The position numbers and the translations under genes are program-made. Of a stretch of DNA of 64,000 bases, positions 32,043 to 40,391 are shown in pieces; positions within the stretch are counted from its first letter, which is position 1, and every line of letters starts with the position of its first letter. The stretch is from B1 sp964355075 (GTDB taxonomy: Bacteria > Bacteroidota > Bacteroidia > UKL13-3). The notes under the pieces were generated by a model. The model worked only from the letters and a program-made list of their open reading frames with translations, did not search any database and had not been told where the DNA came from. The stretch is taken from NCBI GenBank assembly GCA_964355075.1, contig CAYHCF010000013.1:23442-87441 (forward strand). The letters are read 5' to 3'.

Positions 32043-32855
32043 ATGAGGTATTTCAGTTTCCTGTTTCTGATAGGTTTGTTGTTTCTTTCGGGCTGTGCCA
32101 ATAAGTATCAGAAAGCGTTAAAAAGCCCTGATATCCGTTTGAAGCTTGAAATGGCAGATTCCTATTATAAAAAGAAGGATTTTGTGCGGGCCGGGAATTT
32201 ATACGAACAAATTGAAGATGCTTTTAGCGGTACGCCTACAGCAGAAAAGGTTCTGTATAATAGTGCTCAATGTAATTTCGGATTGAAAATGTACGCCTTG
32301 GCGGGATTTCAGTTTAAAACCTATTTTGAGGACTATCCATCCGGTGAATTTGCCGAAGAAGCTTTATATATGAATGCTTATTGCGCCTATTTGGAGTCTC
32401 AGGAACCCGAATTGGATCAAACCGATACGTATAAAGCAATTGAAACATTCAGGATTTTTATCAATGTTTATCCTGAAAGTAAATATGTTAGCGAATGCAA
32501 TAATTTTTTGGATCAGTTGCGCGCTAAGTTGAGTTATAAAGCGTACCGGACTGCAAAATTGTATTATAACCTCAGTGAATACAAAAGTGCAATCGTGGCT
32601 TTAAAAAATGTGTCGCGTGATTTCCCTGAACTGGCACAAAAAGAAGAAGTTGATTTCCTGATTGTTAAATCACATTTTTTGTTGGCCAGTAATAGCATTC
32701 CGGAGAAACAAAAAGAGCGGTACGAAAGTACTTTGAAGGCTTATCAGGAATATTCGGAACTGTATACCGAAGGAAGTAAGTTCAGTAATGACGCCAAAGA
32801 ATTGGAACAAAAGACCATTTTGGCAATCAAAAAAATAGAAACAAAAAAAAGTTAA
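32043..32855 (+). CDS. bamD: Outer membrane assembly lipoprotein BamD
   Basis: A subunit of the BAM complex that inserts beta-barrel proteins in the outer membrane. I chose the ATG at 32043, which gives 270 residues and a lipoprotein signal peptide with the lipobox L-S-G-C-A near 16-20; a GTG 24 bases upstream would lengthen it pointlessly. The rest is TPR repeats: D-S-Y-Y-K-K-K-D-F near 38-46, Q-C-N-F-G-L-K-M-Y-A-L-A and F-E-D-Y-P-S-G-E-F near 76-105. It is the first gene of the block bamD-rpoZ-coaBC-DUF4835, a usual order in Bacteroidota. Confidence 0.93.
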   Translation: MRYFSFLFLIGLLFLSGCANKYQKALKSPDIRLKLEMADSYYKKKDFVRAGNLYEQIEDAFSGTPTAEKVLYNSAQCNFGLKMYALAGFQFKTYFEDYPSGEFAEEALYMNAYCAYLESQEPELDQTDTYKAIETFRIFINVYPESKYVSECNNFLDQLRAKLSYKAYRTAKLYYNLSEYKSAIVALKNVSRDFPELAQKEEVDFLIVKSHFLLASNSIPEKQKERYESTLKAYQEYSELYTEGSKFSNDAKELEQKTILAIKKIETKKS

Positions 32856-32862
32856 TAAATAT

Positions 32863-33210
32863 ATGGCAAACAACAATTATCAAAATGTACCGGCAACAAC
32901 CATTGCCCGCGACTTCAGAAAACTTGAAAAAGGTACCGACAATATTTATGAGTCGATCGCTATCATTACGAAGCGTGCCAATCAGATTTCTGCGCAAATG
33001 AAAGAAGAATTACATGCAAAATTGGATGAATTTAATAATGATAGTGATACTTTGGAAGAAGTATTTGAAAATCGTGAGCAAATTGAAATCAGCATGTATT
33101 ATGAGCGCTTACCTAAGCCAACCCTCATTGCAACCGAGGAGTTTTTAGACGATAAAATCTATTTCAGAAACCCGGAAAAAGAGAAGCGTTTAGCAGAAGA
33201 AGAAAACTAA
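32863..33210 (+). CDS. rpoZ: RNA polymerase omega-like subunit
   Basis: A 115-residue protein matching the Bacteroidota form of omega (Rpb6-like). T-T-I-A-R-D near 12-17, then N-I-Y-E-S-I-A-I-I-T-K-R-A-N-Q-I near 27-42 gives the core. The C-terminal part is acidic. It stabilises RNA polymerase. The gene lies 7 bases after bamD and 20 before coaBC; this order supports the call. Confidence 0.9.
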   Translation: MANNNYQNVPATTIARDFRKLEKGTDNIYESIAIITKRANQISAQMKEELHAKLDEFNNDSDTLEEVFENREQIEISMYYERLPKPTLIATEEFLDDKIYFRNPEKEKRLAEEEN

Positions 33211-33230
33211 TTACTTATTTTGTCTTCATC

Positions 33231-34433
33231 ATGCTTGAAGGAAAGAAAATAATATTGGGAATAAGCGGGAGCATTGCAGCCTATAAATCGGCCGCATTGA
33301 CCCGCTTATTTGTTAAAGCCGGGGCACTGGTTAAAATTGTTATGACGCCTGCTGCTTTAGAGTTTATTACACCGCTTACTTTAGCTACTTTAAGTAAGAA
33401 TAAGGTATTAACAAATTTTGTTAATAATGAGGCTGGCGAGTGGAATAACCATATTGATATAGGTTTGTGGGGTGATTGTATGCTGATAGCACCTGCAAGT
33501 GCAAATACCCTGGCAAAATTTGCTAACGGAATTTGTGATAATCTATTGGTTGCAACTTATCTGTCGGCCAGATGTCCTGTTTTTATTGCTCCTTCCATGG
33601 ATTTGGATATGTTTGCCCACGGTTCAACACAACAAAATTTAAAGATTTTGAAATCGTATGGGAACAACATTATTGAACCCAATCATGGCGAATTGGCCAG
33701 CGGTTTAAGTGGTATTGGACGAATGGCTGAACCTGAAGAAATATTTCAATTGATTGCAACCTTCTTTAGCTCAACCAATCTCCTAAAAAACAAAAAAGTT
33801 CTGGTAACAGCAGGGCCAACTTACGAACCAATTGACCCCGTTAGGTTTATTGGAAATAATAGCAGTGGTAAAATGGGATTTGCCATTGCCGAAGCCTTTG
33901 CTATGCATGGAGCAAGCGTAACTTTGATATGCGGACCCACACATCAACAATTGCATAACCGCCTTATAAAAAGAATAGATGTAACCACGGCCGCCGAAAT
34001 GTTTGAGGCAACGATGAAACAATTTTCAAAAAACCAGATTACCATCATGAGTGCCGCAGTTGCCGATTATACACCTGAAAATATAAGTCGTAGCAAAATC
34101 AAAAAAACTGGGGATGTTTTAAACCTAAAGCTAAAAAAAACCAAAGATATCCTGAAGGAATTGGGAAGCATAAAAACGAAAAAACAAACTTTGATTGGCT
34201 TTGCCCTTGAAACGGATAATGAAGATGCAAACGCATTAAAAAAGTTGAAAGAAAAAAATCTGGATATGATTATTCTGAATTCACTGAATAATAAAGGCGC
34301 AGGATTCGGGTTTGATACTAACCAGGTTAGCATAATGCACAAAAGCGGTAAAAAATTATCCTATGGTTTGAAGCCGAAGCACGAAGTTGCAAAAGATATC
34401 GTTGATGAAGTTATAAAATTATTACATGTTTAA
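33231..34433 (+). CDS. coaBC: Bifunctional phosphopantothenoylcysteine decarboxylase/synthetase
   Basis: Two steps of coenzyme A synthesis in one protein of 400 residues: CoaC (1-180, flavin decarboxylase) and CoaB (190-400, CTP-dependent synthetase). Seen: G-I-S-G-S-I-A-A-Y-K near 9-18, P-A-S-A-N-T near 87-92, P-S-M-D-L-D-M-F near 121-128, then T-A-G-P-T-Y-E-P-I-D-P-V-R near 192-204 with S-S-G-K-M-G of CoaB. In the loop before G-R-M-A-E-P the usual Cys of CoaC is absent and Ser is present (A-S-G-L-S-G-I-G-R-M). It overlaps the next gene by 8 bases. Confidence 0.95.
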   Translation: MLEGKKIILGISGSIAAYKSAALTRLFVKAGALVKIVMTPAALEFITPLTLATLSKNKVLTNFVNNEAGEWNNHIDIGLWGDCMLIAPASANTLAKFANGICDNLLVATYLSARCPVFIAPSMDLDMFAHGSTQQNLKILKSYGNNIIEPNHGELASGLSGIGRMAEPEEIFQLIATFFSSTNLLKNKKVLVTAGPTYEPIDPVRFIGNNSSGKMGFAIAEAFAMHGASVTLICGPTHQQLHNRLIKRIDVTTAAEMFEATMKQFSKNQITIMSAAVADYTPENISRSKIKKTGDVLNLKLKKTKDILKELGSIKTKKQTLIGFALETDNEDANALKKLKEKNLDMIILNSLNNKGAGFGFDTNQVSIMHKSGKKLSYGLKPKHEVAKDIVDEVIKLLHV

Positions 34434-35331
34434 AAGAGCTTTTTTTTTGTTGATGCTTTTGTTTGGGTCGTATCACACATTTGCTCAGGAATTTTTGTGC
34501 AAAGTACATATTACTGATGCTCAGGTTCAAATTACAGACAAATCTATATTCAGAAACCTGGAACAACGATTAACTGAGTTTGTCAATAATACTAAGTGGT
34601 CGACCGAACAATTTCAGTACCACGAAAAAATAGAACTAAATATTGAAATAATTCTTTCAGGATACGATCAGGCATCTTATGAATACAGAGCTTCAGCAAT
34701 TATTCAAAGCAGGAGGCCTGTTTATGGAACAAATTATTATGCTACTGTATTTACTTTTAATGACGAAAACTGGGACTTTAAATATCAGGAGCAGGACAGG
34801 ATGGATTTTCAGGAAGGACAGTTTTTAAATGATTTGAATTCCCTGATGAGTTTTTATGCCTATTATACGCTCGCTTTAGATTTTGACAGTTTTGGTCAGG
34901 AAGGAGGGACCATTTATTTTTCAAAAGCCTTTCAGGTTGCCAATATTGCCCAACAAACAAGTACAAAAAATGGTTGGAAACCTTTCGAAAAAACCATTAG
35001 AACGCGTTATAATTTAATTGATAATATATTAAATGATCGCTTCAAACCGCTGCGAAATGCCTACTATATTTACCATAGAAAAGGTTTGGATCAGTTTGCT
35101 AAAGACCCTTTGCAGGCACGAAAGCAAATATTGAATGCCTTGTTGGAAGTGAAAAAAGTTTATAAAATTTCGCCCAATACCGTCATGTTAATGGTATTTT
35201 TTGATTCCAAGAGTGATGAACTCGTTAATATTTACAAAGGTGCCGATGAAATTGAAAAACCAAAAATCATTGAATTGCTGAATGAAATTAATATTTCAAA
35301 TATTAATAAATACGAGAAAATTAAAAGTTAA
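34426..35331 (+). CDS. DUF4835 protein (PorD-like)
   Basis: A 301-residue exported protein with a signal peptide (1-20, ending HTFAQ) and the DUF4835 pattern: Q-V-Q-I-T-D near 31-36, L-E-Q-R-L-T-E-F-V-N-N-T-K-W near 44-57, I-I-Q-S-R-R-P-V-Y-G near 89-98, and a helical C-terminal half. Some databases label the family PorD, a type IX secretion-associated protein; its exact job is not clear. It follows coaBC with an 8-base overlap, as usual in the phylum. Confidence 0.85.
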   Translation: MFKRAFFLLMLLFGSYHTFAQEFLCKVHITDAQVQITDKSIFRNLEQRLTEFVNNTKWSTEQFQYHEKIELNIEIILSGYDQASYEYRASAIIQSRRPVYGTNYYATVFTFNDENWDFKYQEQDRMDFQEGQFLNDLNSLMSFYAYYTLALDFDSFGQEGGTIYFSKAFQVANIAQQTSTKNGWKPFEKTIRTRYNLIDNILNDRFKPLRNAYYIYHRKGLDQFAKDPLQARKQILNALLEVKKVYKISPNTVMLMVFFDSKSDELVNIYKGADEIEKPKIIELLNEINISNINKYEKIKS

Positions 35332-35379
35332 ATGGATGCTTAGTAATTGGTATTTCTAATATTTTCATTTGTGATCTTC

Positions 35380-35462
35380 GTGTATTTTTCATTGTGGCCT
35401 TTGTGTTAAACAGTCAATTCCCTTTAACCACAAGGATCACAAAGGAAACCACAAAGTTCACA
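35380..35462. repeat. Inverted CACAAAG-type repeat
   Basis: A left arm (TGTGGCCTTTGTGTTAAA, 35393-35410) faces a right arm with ACCACAAGGATCACAAAGG (35428-35446 region) and further CACAAAG blocks. Followed at 35476-35510 by tandem AATCTGT blocks. This is the same element type as at 6252 and 36885. Confidence 0.6.
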
Positions 35463-35508
35463 AGGTAATCGGAATAAATAATCTGTAATCTGTAATCTGT
35501 AATCTGTA

Positions 35509-36219
35509 ATGTCAACACATACACATCAACACAACGAAGAACATTTTAGCGGTGGCGCAATGGTCAGAGACATTGTAATAGGCATGAGCGACGGACTCAC
35601 CGTTCCATTTGCTCTGGCTGCCGGATTAACCGGTGCTTCACTCGGAAATGCTGTGATTGTAACGGCAGGCCTGGCCGAGATTGTTGCCGGGAGTATAGCC
35701 ATGGGATTGGGTGGATACCTTGCAGGTAAAACCGAAATAGACCACTACAAAAGTGAATTGAAACGCGAATATTATGAAGTGGATCATTTTCCGGAAAAAG
35801 AAAAGCAGGAGATCAGAGATGTTTTTGCTGAATATGGTTTAAGTGAACAGTCAACGGAAACCATCGTTGAAGAGTTGGCTAAAGACAAGGATAAATGGGT
35901 TAATTTTATGATGCGCTACGAATTGGGTTTGGATCAGCCCGATATAAATAGGGCCCGCCAAAGTGCATTAACAATAGGTATTTCCTATATCATTGGAGGA
36001 ATTGTACCCTTAAGTACTTACTTCCCTGTGTTTAGCAGCAATGCCCATGATGGGTTTGTTTATTCATGCATCATTACCGCTATTTGCTTATTTGTTTTTG
36101 GCTTTTTTAAGACAAAAATTATTGGTCAGCCACCCTTAATGGGAGCAATTAAGACCTTATTCATTGGCGCATTGGCAGCGGGTTCAGCCTATTTGATCGC
36201 AAATTTGATTGCGGGTTAA
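35509..36219 (+). CDS. VIT1/CCC1-family iron/manganese transporter
   Basis: A 236-residue inner-membrane protein with a His-rich N-terminus (residues 2-12: S-T-H-T-H-Q-H-N-E-E-H). The VIT1/CCC1 fold is recognised by D-I-V-I-G-M-S-D-G-L-T-V-P-F-A-L near 21-36, A-G-L-A-E-I-V-A-G-S-I-A-M-G-L-G-G-Y near 52-69, then a cytoplasmic metal-binding domain (E-R-E-like helices about 80-140) and three more helices. It probably exports Fe or Mn ions. Starts right after a tandem AATCTGT repeat. Confidence 0.9.
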   Translation: MSTHTHQHNEEHFSGGAMVRDIVIGMSDGLTVPFALAAGLTGASLGNAVIVTAGLAEIVAGSIAMGLGGYLAGKTEIDHYKSELKREYYEVDHFPEKEKQEIRDVFAEYGLSEQSTETIVEELAKDKDKWVNFMMRYELGLDQPDINRARQSALTIGISYIIGGIVPLSTYFPVFSSNAHDGFVYSCIITAICLFVFGFFKTKIIGQPPLMGAIKTLFIGALAAGSAYLIANLIAG

Positions 36220-36364
36220 TACCATATAAATAGTTAGCGCTACCCGGATAGTTATGATGGATTCATACCTGCATTGAATTAAGTACTAAACAACCTGCTT
36301 ATTTAAGAACATTGTCATTTTCAGATCATTCCTGACAATGAATCCATTATTTAATGGAATAGGT

Positions 36365-36745
36365 TCACTTCAAATGTCCTCTCGCCATATTTGGGCTATC
36401 GGGGTTTACGCTTAGTTTTAAAAATTTAGGCTGAACCACCAAATCCATGTCTTCCATAGGAACTGCTCCTAATAACACTTCATCACCTAAAACAAGGGTA
36501 CCTGCAAAACAATTGCGATTCTCAAAACTGATTTTTATTGGTCCTGCATAAGGAACACTCTGGCTTGATCCGTCAGCCAGTGTGGCTTCTCTGGTTTCTA
36601 AGGTTTCAATCTGTAATTGAATGGCTAAGTGCTGCGGGATACAAAGAAATGTCGAACCTGTATCAACTAAGCATCTAACTTCAATTGGCTTCAAGTCAGG
36701 TTTTACCGGATTTGATAGTAATATACTGGAGTAAACGAGTCCCAT
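36365..36745 (-). CDS. Retropepsin-like aspartic protease family protein
   Basis: A 126-residue single-domain protein of clan AA. The catalytic motif is V-D-T-G-S-T near 27-32, followed by L-A-D-G-S near 57-61 and a late G-A-V-P-M-E-D near 94-100 that replaces the second hydrophobic-Gly motif. Such small proteins act as dimers. There is no signal peptide, so it is cytoplasmic. Target unknown. Confidence 0.8.
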   Translation of the reverse strand: MGLVYSSILLSNPVKPDLKPIEVRCLVDTGSTFLCIPQHLAIQLQIETLETREATLADGSSQSVPYAGPIKISFENRNCFAGTLVLGDEVLLGAVPMEDMDLVVQPKFLKLSVNPDSPNMARGHLK

Positions 36746-36884
36746 ATTATTTTGAAATTACCTATCAAATATACCTATTTTTTGAAATTTGCTTTTATTT
36801 TTATGATTTGATCAATCTTGTAATCAAGTAATTTTGTAATCTTGCAATCAGTATGCCGGATATGTTCAATTTTGGTCTTTCTGT

Positions 36885-36963
36885 ATTCCCTTGTGGACAT
36901 TGTGTTTGATTGAAATTTCTTTTTTAACACAAAGGCCACCAAGAATACACTAAGATCACAAAG
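36885..36963. repeat. Inverted CACAAAG-type repeat
   Basis: TTGTGGACATTGTGTTTG (36892-36909) faces TTAACACAAAGGCCACCAAG (36923-36942), followed by CACTAAGATCACAAAG. Similar to 6252 and 35380. Confidence 0.55.
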
Positions 36964-36987
36964 TTAAATGCCCATTTTATTTCAGCT

Positions 36988-37479
36988 ATGTTAAAATCAC
37001 TTCTGTTTGTTTTTCTGATCACCTTTCATTTCTCGATAAAAGGCCAAAACAATTCCGTTGAAATTGGAGAAATAAACAATGGTGTATTTGAAATAAAAGG
37101 GCTTCAAACGCAATTGACAAAAGCTTTTGAATGGACATTTAAAGACGGGACCAAAATAACGGAGCTAAAAATTGAAAATCTGGCCAACCATTATTATTTA
37201 GTGGCTTCCTGCCTATATCAGGGACATAAGCGATTAGCGGCAATTGATTTAGAAGTTTCAGGCACGAAATTTATATTAAATAATAATGCAGGTTTCAAAA
37301 TGTGTTCTGCCGCTGCCTGCATGAATTGTAGGTTTTTTATTGAGAAGGGTAAGATATTAGCTTGTAAATGTGAGGAAACAGGAACGATTAGCAACCATTG
37401 CCATTATAAATCAGGGACTGCAAAAATGTTTTTTGCCAACTTACAGAGAGCAATCAAAATGACTGAAAAAGGAGATTAA
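36988..37479 (+). CDS. Small exported Cys-rich protein, unknown function
   Basis: A 163-residue protein with a signal peptide (1-19, ending SIKGQ). The second half holds C-S-A-A-A-C-M-N-C near 109-117 and C-K-C-E...H-C-H near 130-143, six or seven Cys with His, which suggests a metal site or disulfides in the periplasm. I do not recognise the family. It precedes the PqqD cluster by 158 bases and could belong to it, but no close coupling is seen. Confidence 0.6.
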   Translation: MLKSLLFVFLITFHFSIKGQNNSVEIGEINNGVFEIKGLQTQLTKAFEWTFKDGTKITELKIENLANHYYLVASCLYQGHKRLAAIDLEVSGTKFILNNNAGFKMCSAAACMNCRFFIEKGKILACKCEETGTISNHCHYKSGTAKMFFANLQRAIKMTEKGD

Positions 37480-37636
37480 TTCTATTTGAAGGATTAAACC
37501 TAATACGCATATTCTATCTAACAGAAAGGTCTTTTTGATTAGATACTGTAATAAATCAGTTTTTTTTATTTTTCTTATTTTTTTAAGAAGCCAATCTTAA
37601 TTAATATCGCCTAATCAAGTGTAAACACAATTTAAT

Positions 37637-37885
37637 ATGAAACTTAATTCAAACATTGCCATCAGCGATTCCGGTTTTATTTTCAATCCGGGTACAGGTG
37701 ATTCCTTTTCTACCAATCAAATTGGATTAGAAATTATCCGTTTGTTAAAAGAGGATTGCAAAAAAGAGGATATCGTAAAAAGCATTCAGGAAAAATTTTC
37801 GATTGATGAGGCTTCTGTGGATAAAGATCTGGTTGATTTTTTAATGATGCTGGATAGTTTTCAATTATTAAAAGACAATGAGTAA
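37637..37885 (+). CDS. PqqD-like peptide-binding protein
   Basis: An 82-residue protein with the PqqD/HPr-rel-A fold pattern: S-G-F-I-F-N-P-G-T-G-D-S-F-S near 12-25, N-Q-I-G-L-E-I-I-R-L-L near 27-37, and D-L-V-D-F-L-M-M-L near 66-74. PqqD domains hold precursor peptides for modifying enzymes of the RiPP kind, but small PqqD-like proteins also occur without an obvious peptide. It overlaps the ATP-grasp gene by 8 bases. I see no short precursor-peptide gene nearby. It heads the cluster. Confidence 0.75.
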   Translation: MKLNSNIAISDSGFIFNPGTGDSFSTNQIGLEIIRLLKEDCKKEDIVKSIQEKFSIDEASVDKDLVDFLMMLDSFQLLKDNE

Positions 37886-38927
37886 ACGAAAAATAACCGT
37901 TGCGGTTACCGGATTAAATAACATTGATAGTCCCGGACCGGGAATACCGGTAATACGGGCATTGAAAGAAAGTAAATTGTTCGAGTGCCGGATTATCGGA
38001 TTAAGTTATGAGTCGCTGGAACCGGGTTTATACCTGCATGACCTGGTTGATAAAAGCTATTCCATACCCTTGCCTTCATCAGGTGTTGCAAGCATGCTTG
38101 AGCGTTTGGCATACATTCATGAGCAAGAGAAAATTCAGGTAATTATTCCGAATTTTGATGCGGAATTACAAAATTTCATCAAATTGGAGAGGCAGTTAAA
38201 AGAAGAATTTGATATTGCCACCTGGCTGCCAACTCTGGAGCAATTCGAATCAAGGCATAAATCTGTTTTGTCGGAATTTGGAGAAAAGAATGGCGTGAAA
38301 GTTCCAAAAAGTAAAATGATTTTCAGCCCTTCGGAGATTTCAAAATTACAGACCGAATTTACGTATCCCATCGTAGTGAAAGGGAAATTTTACGATGCGT
38401 TTATTGCCGCTACACCCGAGCAGGCAATTACCTATTTCCATAAAATAAGCAACAAATGGGGCCTGCCAATAATTATCCAGCAATTTGTAACCGGAAATGA
38501 GGTAAATGTTACTGCCCTGGGCGATGGAAAAGGCAATTGCATTGGAGCCATACCGATGCGTAAACTCTATATTACGGATAAAGGAAAAGCCTGGGCAGGT
38601 ATTACGCTTGAAGATGAAAAACTGCTCGAAATTACAAATCGGGTGATTTCAAATTCCAAATGGCGTGGCGGCTGTGAACTTGAGTTTATTAAATCGGGCG
38701 ACGGAACATATTACCTGCTCGAGATGAATCCCCGCTTTCCTGCATGGGTTTATTTAGCCGTGGGTTGCGGTCAGAACCATCCCGAAGCACTTGTTAGGAT
38801 GGCCTTGGGAGAAGATGTAAAACCTTTTAAAACTTACGATTCACGCAAAATGTTTGTACGGTACTCGTATGATCAGATCGTGGATTTATCTGAATTTGAA
38901 AAAATTTCGACGCTTGGAGAATTATAA
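37878..38927 (+). CDS. ATP-grasp ligase
   Basis: A 349-residue carbamoyl-phosphate-synthase-type ATP-grasp protein. It starts with a Rossmann-like N-terminal domain (V-A-V-T-G-L-N-N-I near 8-16, then P-G-I-P-V-I-R-A-L). The ATP-grasp part (about 130-310) has Y-P-I-V-V-K-G-K near 166-173, I-I-Q-Q-F-V-T-G-N-E near 201-210, and the metal-binding E-M-N-P-R-F-P near 283-289. It likely joins a carboxylate to an amine or thiol at ATP cost. Its acceptor is probably a small molecule or the peptide bound by the PqqD-like protein. 16 bases separate it from the decarboxylase gene. Confidence 0.8.
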   Translation: MSKRKITVAVTGLNNIDSPGPGIPVIRALKESKLFECRIIGLSYESLEPGLYLHDLVDKSYSIPLPSSGVASMLERLAYIHEQEKIQVIIPNFDAELQNFIKLERQLKEEFDIATWLPTLEQFESRHKSVLSEFGEKNGVKVPKSKMIFSPSEISKLQTEFTYPIVVKGKFYDAFIAATPEQAITYFHKISNKWGLPIIIQQFVTGNEVNVTALGDGKGNCIGAIPMRKLYITDKGKAWAGITLEDEKLLEITNRVISNSKWRGGCELEFIKSGDGTYYLLEMNPRFPAWVYLAVGCGQNHPEALVRMALGEDVKPFKTYDSRKMFVRYSYDQIVDLSEFEKISTLGEL

Positions 38928-38943
38928 AATAATAAAACTATAA

Positions 38944-40302
38944 ATGACAAAATTAGCATACGAAAGGCCATTCATTCAAAAGCTGAATGTGAGCGCCATG
39001 AATAAGTTTGGAACCCGTACCGAATATGCCCCCGTTACGCAAATAGAAGGGGTTCCTGTTAAAAAAATTATTGCTGAATATGGTTCCCCCGTATTTGTAA
39101 TTTCCGAAAAACAGATCAGAAGAAATCTTAAAGATGCCAACAGAGCCTTTAAAACAAGGTATCCAAAAATTCAATTTGCCTGGAGTTATAAAACCAATTA
39201 CCTGAGTGCAGTGTGTAATGTATTTCATCAGGAAGGTTCATGGGCAGAGGTGGTTTCAATTTTTGAATACAGTAAAGCCATCGCAAACGGGGTGCCGGGT
39301 AATAAGATCATTTTCAACGGACCTGATAAAACCAATGATGATTTAATGACTGCGGTTAAAAATAATTCGCTCATCCATATTGATCATTTTGACGAATTAT
39401 ATGCACTTGCCGAAATGCTGGAAGAGCATAAGTTGAAAGCCAGGGTTGCTATCCGTGTGAATATGGATACCGGCGTTTATCCGATGTGGGATCGTTTTGG
39501 ATTTAACTACGAAAATGGTCAGGCCTGGAATGCCATCAACAAGATCATGTCGCATGATAGCATGGTAATGGAAGGGTTGCATTGCCATATTGGTACCTAT
39601 ATGCTTTCAACAAATGCCTATTCCACCGCAGCCTGGAAGCTTTGTGACCTTGCATCCAATATTAAAATTAAATGGGACAAAGTTCTTAAATACATTGATC
39701 TGGGAGGAGGTTTCGCTTCTGCCAATACCTTAAAAGGATCCTATTTGCAGGGCACAGATATCATCCCTTCTATTGATGATTATGCAGAGGCAATAACTTC
39801 ATGCGTATTAAACTTTGGGTTCAAACAGGAAGACCTGCCAACCATTATGCTGGAATCGGGCCGTTTACTAATTGATGATGCAGCCTGGCTTTTGGGTAGC
39901 GTGGTAGCAACAAAGCGTTTGAGCGATGGAAGAAGGGCAACCATCATGGATTTTGGAGTGAACCTCTTGTTTACCGCTTTTTGGTATGATCACAAAATTT
40001 CGCCGGCGCAGGAATTCTCACACCACACGGAAGACATGGTGATTTACGGACCTTTATGCATGAATATTGATTGTATCCGTGAAAATGTGAATCTGCCTTT
40101 ATTGACCAAGGGAGATCAGGTGGTGGTTCATAAGGTAGGAGCCTATAATATGACGCAATGGATGCAGTTTATTCAAATGCGGCCAAAAATTGTACTGATT
40201 GATATGCAGGGAAAAACACATGTGTTGCGTGAAAATGAATCGCTGGAAACGATGATGCACTTGGAAAGAATGCCCAAACACCTGGAGACATTTAAGTTGT
40301 AA
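38944..40302 (+). CDS. Type III PLP-dependent decarboxylase
   Basis: A 452-residue enzyme of the alanine-racemase-fold (diaminopimelate/ornithine/arginine decarboxylase) family. The PLP lysine is in W-S-Y-K-T-N-Y near 81-87, H-C-H-I-G-T-Y is near 214-220, G-G-G-F-A-S near 255-260, E-S-G-R near 302-305, and the Cys/Asp loop G-P-L-C-M-N-I-D-C near 373-381, where DAP decarboxylase has G-P-x-C-E-S-x-D. The changes suggest another substrate than DAP. It lies between the ATP-grasp ligase and the urea transporter gene. Confidence 0.82.
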   Translation: MTKLAYERPFIQKLNVSAMNKFGTRTEYAPVTQIEGVPVKKIIAEYGSPVFVISEKQIRRNLKDANRAFKTRYPKIQFAWSYKTNYLSAVCNVFHQEGSWAEVVSIFEYSKAIANGVPGNKIIFNGPDKTNDDLMTAVKNNSLIHIDHFDELYALAEMLEEHKLKARVAIRVNMDTGVYPMWDRFGFNYENGQAWNAINKIMSHDSMVMEGLHCHIGTYMLSTNAYSTAAWKLCDLASNIKIKWDKVLKYIDLGGGFASANTLKGSYLQGTDIIPSIDDYAEAITSCVLNFGFKQEDLPTIMLESGRLLIDDAAWLLGSVVATKRLSDGRRATIMDFGVNLLFTAFWYDHKISPAQEFSHHTEDMVIYGPLCMNIDCIRENVNLPLLTKGDQVVVHKVGAYNMTQWMQFIQMRPKIVLIDMQGKTHVLRENESLETMMHLERMPKHLETFKL

Positions 40303-40391
40303 ATGCTATCTTTGAATTTCGTTTTTTGCTAAAATGGATGCAGATTTATAATAGATAAATTACTCCACTAAATACAATTGCTTTGAATACT

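Noticed and set aside
35476..35510. AATCTGT tandem repeat as operator of the VIT1/CCC1 gene
   Set aside because: The blocks are simple tandem copies without symmetry, next to a dispersed repeat; more likely repeat decay.
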